From Candidatus Heimdallarchaeota archaeon LC_2 (GTDB lineage: Archaea > Asgardarchaeota > Heimdallarchaeia > Heimdallarchaeales > Kariarchaeaceae): DNA of 9,632 bases. The translations under genes and the position numbers were made by a program. Position 1 is the first letter of the stretch; each line of letters starts with the position of its first letter. The DNA is taken from positions 1-9,632 of the forward strand of contig MDVR01000104.1 in NCBI GenBank assembly GCA_001940725.1, in the 5' to 3' direction. The notes below the pieces were generated by a model. The model did not search any database and was not told where the DNA came from. It was given only the letters and a program-made list of their open reading frames with translations. Shown piece by piece: positions 5,887 through 9,632 of the stretch.

Positions 5887-7509
5887 TTATTTTTTATTTC
5901 TTAACAATTGTAAAACAACTATTCCAGTTATTAAAAATCCAATTTGATTAAACATTAGAATTGGAGAATTATCTTCAGTTGATTTAGAAGTGATTGGAAT
6001 TTGAGTGCTTGGTATTGAGGTTGAATACACATTTTCATAAACAAAAATACTTTCTATCATTGTTCTAGGTTTATCTTGATTCTCAATTACATCAAGATAT
6101 TTTAATAATACCTTGCCAATCCCTGCCAAACCCGTATCAATGTTAAAAGAATACCCCCAGTCAAGATTAGCCTCATTTATGGGGATTAAATTATATTTAT
6201 TGTATGTTTCATAAAGATGTGCAAGTATTTTTTCACTACTCTCTAAATGTCTGGGTAAACCAAATTTTTCATACAACTCTAAATAATAATTTGCAATTCC
6301 AGCAGCTCCTACCCCCAATCCTGTTCGATGAAGTTGAGGATAATCCCTTCCAACAGAAATGGAACCATTAGAATGTACATACTCTTCAATAAAGAGTTCT
6401 GATCGGGCACTACTTTCAATCAATTTTTCATTATTTATATAAGTGGAAAGTCTAAGAAGTTGTTGAACAATCCCACTTGCTCCAACCTTATAACCAATTA
6501 ATCCATCGTTACCTCCATACAAAGTTGTAATATAGGGAAGTGAACCATCATTCCAATAACCCCCTTGATCTGTGGAAAGTAAATAGTTGGATAATGCGAG
6601 TGCAATATCCAAGTAAGTATCATTTCTAGTATAATCATATAAATCCAGGTAAAATTCAATGAAACCCGCGGAACCTAAACCATATCCTGTTGCACAAAAA
6701 TTATCAAATTCTGTTTCTTCTCCCACTGGAGTCCAAGGGATTTTTAATTTATCACCCTCCCATATTCCAACACTGGTTAACCAGTTAGCAACTTCTTCAG
6801 CAAAAATAATGTATGAACCGTTTTGCATATAATTTCCAACTTGAAACAATGAAGATCCAATCCCTGCAGCCCCATATTCCTGTCCAGTTGTAATATGACT
6901 TCCAGGATTTATCGGAAGGCTACCATCGGCTTCTCGTTGATTCAATAACCACGTAAATGCGTTATTAATTAAATTATAAAGATTTGATGTATAATTTTCA
7001 CTTTGTAAATGTGCTAAATATTTTGTAATACCAGATATCCCATATCGATTCCCAAGCCATCCATCAGAAGGTAAAGTCGTGAATCGTGGCCAATAAATTC
7101 CTTCATCTGAATCAATTTTGAAATTGGTTTGGAAATATGTGATTGTATCATCTAATATAGAGGTTAAATTGTCAAAACCAGCCGTGTATGCATCAATTAG
7201 AAAGTCACCAATACCAGCAACCCCAACTTGATAGCCAGAGTAAAACAACTTATCTGGTTGATGCTTTGAATTAAATTCATGTATCCAACCAAGTAAACTT
7301 TCATTTTCATATTGTGCTTCATTAATTAAAGTATTAATTATTTCTTCAATAAATTGAGTTGCATCAAAAGACGTGTCTTGATTCAAAGTCGAACTGTAAT
7401 TTTTTGAAACCTCAGCATTTGAGGTAGGAAAATGAAAACTTGTTAAACAAAGGAAAATCAGAAAAGCATTAAGAACATTGTATGAAAAGGATTGAGAATT
7501 TTTTGGCAT
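5887..7509 (-). CDS. Secreted, membrane-anchored LanC-like (alpha/alpha) barrel protein
   Basis: Looks like an exported relative of lanthionine synthetase C-like proteins. A signal peptide (about 1-32) is followed by seven helical-pair repeats marked by Gly-rich turns: GVAGIG (96-101), GISGI (157-161), GAAGIG (213-218), GLGSAG (277-282), GASGI (342-346), GAAGI (401-405) and GLAGIG (460-465). Seven such repeats match the LanC toroid. A Ser/Thr-rich linker and one helix (about 519-536) with an RNKK tail anchor it, so the barrel should face outside. The zinc ligands of true cyclases (WCxG and CHG) are absent; the mature protein has one cysteine, C272, at a position in repeat 4 equivalent to H394 in repeat 6. 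Cyclase activity is therefore doubtful. It may bind a peptide or glycan. ATG at 7509 has a TATA-like box at 7543-7550. It lies 146 bp after the EB_dh gene. Confidence 0.78.
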   Translation of the reverse strand: MPKNSQSFSYNVLNAFLIFLCLTSFHFPTSNAEVSKNYSSTLNQDTSFDATQFIEEIINTLINEAQYENESLLGWIHEFNSKHQPDKLFYSGYQVGVAGIGDFLIDAYTAGFDNLTSILDDTITYFQTNFKIDSDEGIYWPRFTTLPSDGWLGNRYGISGITKYLAHLQSENYTSNLYNLINNAFTWLLNQREADGSLPINPGSHITTGQEYGAAGIGSSLFQVGNYMQNGSYIIFAEEVANWLTSVGIWEGDKLKIPWTPVGEETEFDNFCATGYGLGSAGFIEFYLDLYDYTRNDTYLDIALALSNYLLSTDQGGYWNDGSLPYITTLYGGNDGLIGYKVGASGIVQQLLRLSTYINNEKLIESSARSELFIEEYVHSNGSISVGRDYPQLHRTGLGVGAAGIANYYLELYEKFGLPRHLESSEKILAHLYETYNKYNLIPINEANLDWGYSFNIDTGLAGIGKVLLKYLDVIENQDKPRTMIESIFVYENVYSTSIPSTQIPITSKSTEDNSPILMFNQIGFLITGIVVLQLLRNKK

Positions 7510-7542
7510 GATTTCAAAGCTCAGTTTTTTACCTAAATATGC

Positions 7543-7550
7543 ATTTTATA
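7543..7550 (-). promoter_or_regulatory. TATA-like box for the LanC-like gene
   Basis: TATAAAAT on the minus strand is 33 nt before the ATG, which would place the transcript start about 10 nt ahead of it. The same box and surroundings are kept in the duplicate at 9199-9206, although the gene behind that copy is dead. Confidence 0.5.
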
Positions 7551-7601
7551 GTATATTCATATATTACATATACTTTAATTAAAAATTAAAGAAAAAGAAT
7601 G

Positions 7602-7633
7602 GATTAAATAGATTCTAGAAAATCTATTTAATC
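7602..7633 (-). terminator. 13-bp perfect hairpin after the EB_dh gene, probable terminator
   Basis: GATTAAATAGATT (7602-7614) and AATCTATTTAATC (7621-7633) are perfect inverted copies with a 6-nt loop (CTAGAA). The hairpin starts 22 nt after the stop of the minus-strand EB_dh gene and is followed on that strand by a T-rich run (CATTCTTTTTCTTTAATTTT), which suits termination. It also lies upstream of the LanC-like gene's TATA box. An identical hairpin occurs at 9260-9291. Confidence 0.6.
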
Positions 7634-7655
7634 ATGGAAATGATATAGAATTAAA

Positions 7656-8645
7656 TTATTTTCTTCTTCTTAAGAGTGTGACAGTTAAACCGACACTGAA
7701 CAACCCAATGAATGCAAATAGCATATCAAACGGAGCATCTTCAGTAACAGTTTCACCAGCTTCAGTAACAGTAACATCATCACCAGCTTCAGTAATAGTT
7801 ACTTCTACAATATCAGCAGGATTGACACCATCGACACCAGATACCCAAACATATTGTTCGTAGGAAACCCAGTGATCTGAAAGAGAAGTTTGATTCCAAA
7901 CAGCTACTGCAAATCCATAATATCCATCATATTGGAATTGAACATCATCAGTACCATCTGCAGTTACCAATGGTCTAACCATTTCAATATAATAATCGGT
8001 ATGACCATGACTTGTCTGGAACAAGACAGCTACATTCCAGTCATTAGTATCATCAGTTGTTCTACCAACATCAGTATATGCTTCATCATAGACTGTACCT
8101 TCTACACCATCTAGACCTGCTGCATCATCAATTGTTCCGGTTTCATCCAAAGTTGGTATCCACATAACTTGATCTAACATCTTATCTGATTCTGATGATT
8201 TCATACCATCATGCATGTTAAGATTGAAATCGTCTTGATTTACATTCCAGATCATAGCAAAAGCATCTCTATCACCACTGCGGCCGTCAGATCCATTTAC
8301 ACGAGCATCATCAGATGGTGCTCTGATCATAACGAAGAGATGTGTGCTATTCTGAGATATTCGTGCACGGACAAAACCAAAATGTTCATCATCACCGGGA
8401 CCATTTGGTGGAGAAATAGGGATATACATTGTATTGCCCATATCACCCCAGAAATCCTCGGTTTCATTCCCGTCCAATGTAATTAATGCATCAGCATTAG
8501 AGGCATTGTACGCCATTGCAGGATAATTATGACATCTGCCACAATCACCAAAACTACTTCTGAAATAGGGTTTAACATTCATTGTTTGTTGGGCTCCTAG
8601 TGCCAGAAGTGCTATTATTCCTATAGTAAGTGCTATTCGTTTCAC
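7656..8645 (-). CDS. Surface cytochrome: CxxCH heme c plus ethylbenzene-dehydrogenase-like heme domain
   Basis: Predicted extracellular electron carrier. It has a short signal peptide (1-18), a single heme-c motif CGRCH at residues 35-39, then an EB_dh/DOMON-like beta domain (about 52-270) recognisable by ITLDGNETEDFW, the VRARISQNSTHLFVMIRAP strand pair (92-110), DRDAFAMIWNVN (125-136) and YYGFAVAVWN (242-251). A TEAG-rich acidic stalk (280-302) leads to one helix (about 306-325) and an RRRK tail. Such domains bind heme b in the gamma subunits of DMSO-reductase-family enzymes, so one covalent and one non-covalent heme are plausible. The start is GTG at 8645; an ATG 13 nt upstream runs into a stop at its third codon. 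It has its own TATA box (8675-8682) and a terminator-like hairpin downstream, so it may be transcribed alone. A truncated paralogue is at 9314-9469. Confidence 0.83.
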   Translation of the reverse strand: MKRIALTIGIIALLALGAQQTMNVKPYFRSSFGDCGRCHNYPAMAYNASNADALITLDGNETEDFWGDMGNTMYIPISPPNGPGDDEHFGFVRARISQNSTHLFVMIRAPSDDARVNGSDGRSGDRDAFAMIWNVNQDDFNLNMHDGMKSSESDKMLDQVMWIPTLDETGTIDDAAGLDGVEGTVYDEAYTDVGRTTDDTNDWNVAVLFQTSHGHTDYYIEMVRPLVTADGTDDVQFQYDGYYGFAVAVWNQTSLSDHWVSYEQYVWVSGVDGVNPADIVEVTITEAGDDVTVTEAGETVTEDAPFDMLFAFIGLFSVGLTVTLLRRRK

Positions 8646-8674
8646 TTTATGTCATAATACTATACTTTTGTAAG

Positions 8675-8682
8675 ATATATAA
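8675..8682 (-). promoter_or_regulatory. TATA box for the EB_dh cytochrome gene
   Basis: TTATATAT on the minus strand is 29 nt before the GTG start. That spacing would give a transcript with almost no leader, common in archaea, and would explain why no Shine-Dalgarno site is seen. Confidence 0.55.
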
Positions 8683-8990
8683 CGATTGCTTAATTACTAA
8701 TTGTTTGCTGTACTAATGCCCATAAATTATTGGTAATCTTAGACGAATATCACATTATTATCTAAAAAATGATGTAATCATGCTATTTTTTAATATAACA
8801 TGAACTATATTAAAAATATACCTATATTTTTCAACAATTGAGATTAATATTGCACATTTGTGTTTTTATTTTTATTATTAGAACAATTATTGTACGAGTT
8901 ATTATTTTAATTGGAGAAAAAAGATTTTGAAATATATATTCATCACAAAAGAATGGAATTGGATACTTTGTTTAAAATTAAATCATATTA
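8683..8990. other. Gene-free AT-rich stretch
   Basis: About 300 bp without a supportable gene or RNA. It separates the intact EB_dh gene from the broken LanC-like copy that begins at about 8991. In the intact pair the LanC-like gene runs on for about 1.45 kb past this point, so this stretch replaces its deleted body. Confidence 0.5.
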
Positions 8991-9165
8991 TAATTATTTC
9001 TTCGAGAAATTGAACTGCATCTAAAGATGCGTCTTGATTCAAAGCCAGACTGTAATTTTTTTATATCTCAGCCATTGAAGTCGCAAAATGAAAACGTGTC
9101 AAACAAAGGAAAATCAGAAAAATATTAAGAATATTGTATGATCAGGATCCAGAAATTTCGAGCAT
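8991..9165 (-). pseudogene. Dead 5' fragment of a second LanC-like gene
   Basis: It aligns codon by codon with residues 1-58 of the intact LanC-like protein, including the ATG (9163-9165), but has TGA at codon 8 (9142-9144) and TAA at codon 35 (9061-9063). Homology ends near 8991, so the remaining about 480 codons are gone. The signal-peptide core (FLIFLCLT) is still readable between the stops. Confidence 0.88.
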
Positions 9166-9259
9166 GGTTTCAAACCTCAGTTTTTTACCTAAATATGCAT
9201 TTTATAGTATATTCATATATTACATGAATACTTTAATTAAAAATTAAATAAAAAGAATG

Positions 9260-9291
9260 GATTAAATAGATTCTAGAAAATCTATTTAATC
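9260..9291 (-). terminator. Second copy of the 13-bp hairpin
   Basis: GATTAAATAGATT and AATCTATTTAATC with the same CTAGAA loop, identical to the hairpin at 7602-7633 and at the same distance behind the truncated EB_dh paralogue. Confidence 0.6.
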
Positions 9292-9313
9292 ATGGAAATG
9301 ACATAGAATTAAA

Positions 9314-9469
9314 TTATTTTCTTCTTCTTAATAGAGTGACAGTTAAACCTACACTGAACAATCCAAAGAATGCAAATAACATATCAAATGGAGATTCTTC
9401 GGTGACGGTTTCACCAGCTTCGGTAATTGTAACGTCATCACCAGCTTCAGTCGTAGTTACTTCTACAAT
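9314..9469 (-). pseudogene. Truncated 3' end of a second EB_dh cytochrome gene
   Basis: The minus strand encodes about 50 residues matching the stalk, membrane helix and RRRK tail of the intact cytochrome (VEVTTTEAGDDV, then TITEAGETVTEESPFD and the helix), ending at TAA in 9314-9316. Most differences from the intact gene are silent, so this end was under protein-level selection before it was truncated. Homology stops at 9469, where LanC-like sequence begins in a different frame. Confidence 0.85.
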
Positions 9470-9632
9470 GCAGTGTATTAATTATTTCTTCAAGAAATTG
9501 AGTTGCATCAAAAGACGTGTCTTGATTCAAAGTCGAACTGTAATTTTTTGAAACCTCAGCATTTGAGGTAGGAAAATGAAAACTTGTTAAACAAAGGAAA
9601 ATCAGAAAAGCATTAAGAACATTGTATGAAAA
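9447..9632 (-). pseudogene. 5' fragment of a third LanC-like gene, running off the window
   Basis: From the window edge to 9475 the sequence equals codons 8-60 of the intact LanC-like gene with a single difference (Ile54 to Leu). It then joins the truncated EB_dh gene out of frame and stops at TGA (9447-9449) after eight unrelated residues (LHCRSNYD). The start codon lies just outside the window. As it stands it could at most express a signal peptide with about 35 more residues. Confidence 0.85.

Larger units (their letters stand above)
8991..9469. repeat. Diverged duplicate of the EB_dh/LanC-like gene boundary (copy of 7335-7811)
   Basis: The block matches 7335-7811 throughout in the same orientation. 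By hand count the LanC-like 5' part is about 81% identical, the EB_dh 3' part about 88%, and the roughly 148 bp between them differ by only two substitutions and a 2-bp indel. It includes the second copies of the TATA-like box (9199-9206) and the hairpin (9260-9291). Confidence 0.92.

Noticed and set aside
5887..7509. Active lanthipeptide cyclase with a precursor peptide and LanM/LanB partner
   Set aside because: The zinc ligands are missing, the protein is exported, and no precursor or dehydratase gene lies nearby.
7678..8486. Plus-strand open frames opposite the EB_dh gene
   Set aside because: They are shadows of the minus-strand cytochrome gene, whose signal peptide, CxxCH, domain motifs and anchor are coherent.
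7335..9632. CRISPR or short tandem repeat array
   Set aside because: The repeats are long, gene-derived blocks of unequal identity with no regular short repeat/spacer pattern.

Overview
The window reads as an AT-rich archaeal fragment. TATA-like boxes lie close upstream of several starts, one pair of genes is joined by a strong Shine-Dalgarno site, GTG and TTG are used as starts, and the surface proteins have an N-terminal signal, an extracellular domain, one C-terminal membrane helix and a short basic tail. This mix of an NrfD/iron-sulfur module, DOMON and ethylbenzene-dehydrogenase-like heme proteins and a LanC-like surface protein would fit an Asgard (Heimdallarchaeia-like) archaeon. That placement is inference from protein style only. 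Both ends of the window stop inside repeats, so it may be a complete short metagenomic contig.

Layout. Positions 1-927 hold a perfect 502-bp-period direct repeat combined with 102-bp inverted repeats. These break the C-terminal (DUF2867-like) half of an NAD(P)-binding atypical SDR whose first 289 codons run on the minus strand from 1657. Upstream of it on the same strand are NrfD/PsrC/ActC-like membrane protein (1674-3035), a Tat-targeted protein with 16 cysteines for four [4Fe-4S] clusters (3036-3845) and a membrane-anchored DOMON protein (3848-4987). All four form a tight minus-strand operon in the order DOMON, FeS, NrfD, SDR. The 4988-5886 gap has no intact gene but contains a decayed plus-strand remnant of rtcB (RNA ligase). 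Next, also on the minus strand, come a secreted seven-repeat LanC-like protein (5887-7509) and, upstream of it, a cytochrome-c/EB_dh-like heme protein (7656-8645). The last 640 bp carry broken duplicate copies of the boundary between these two genes, evidence of a tandem array of EB_dh plus LanC-like pairs that has partly collapsed.

How the genes may work together (inference). The NrfD protein would exchange electrons between membrane quinone and the exported four-cluster FeS protein. The DOMON protein and the CxxCH/EB_dh protein would be extracellular heme carriers anchored in the same membrane. No molybdopterin or other catalytic subunit is visible, so donor and acceptor are unknown. The LanC-like protein lacks the zinc ligands of lanthionine cyclases and its role is unknown.

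The most notable observations are the palindromic rearrangement in the SDR gene, the catalytic-subunit-free redox operon, the zinc-less exported LanC-like barrel, and a duplicated intergenic block (promoter plus perfect 13-bp hairpin) that is better conserved than the coding sequence on either side of it.
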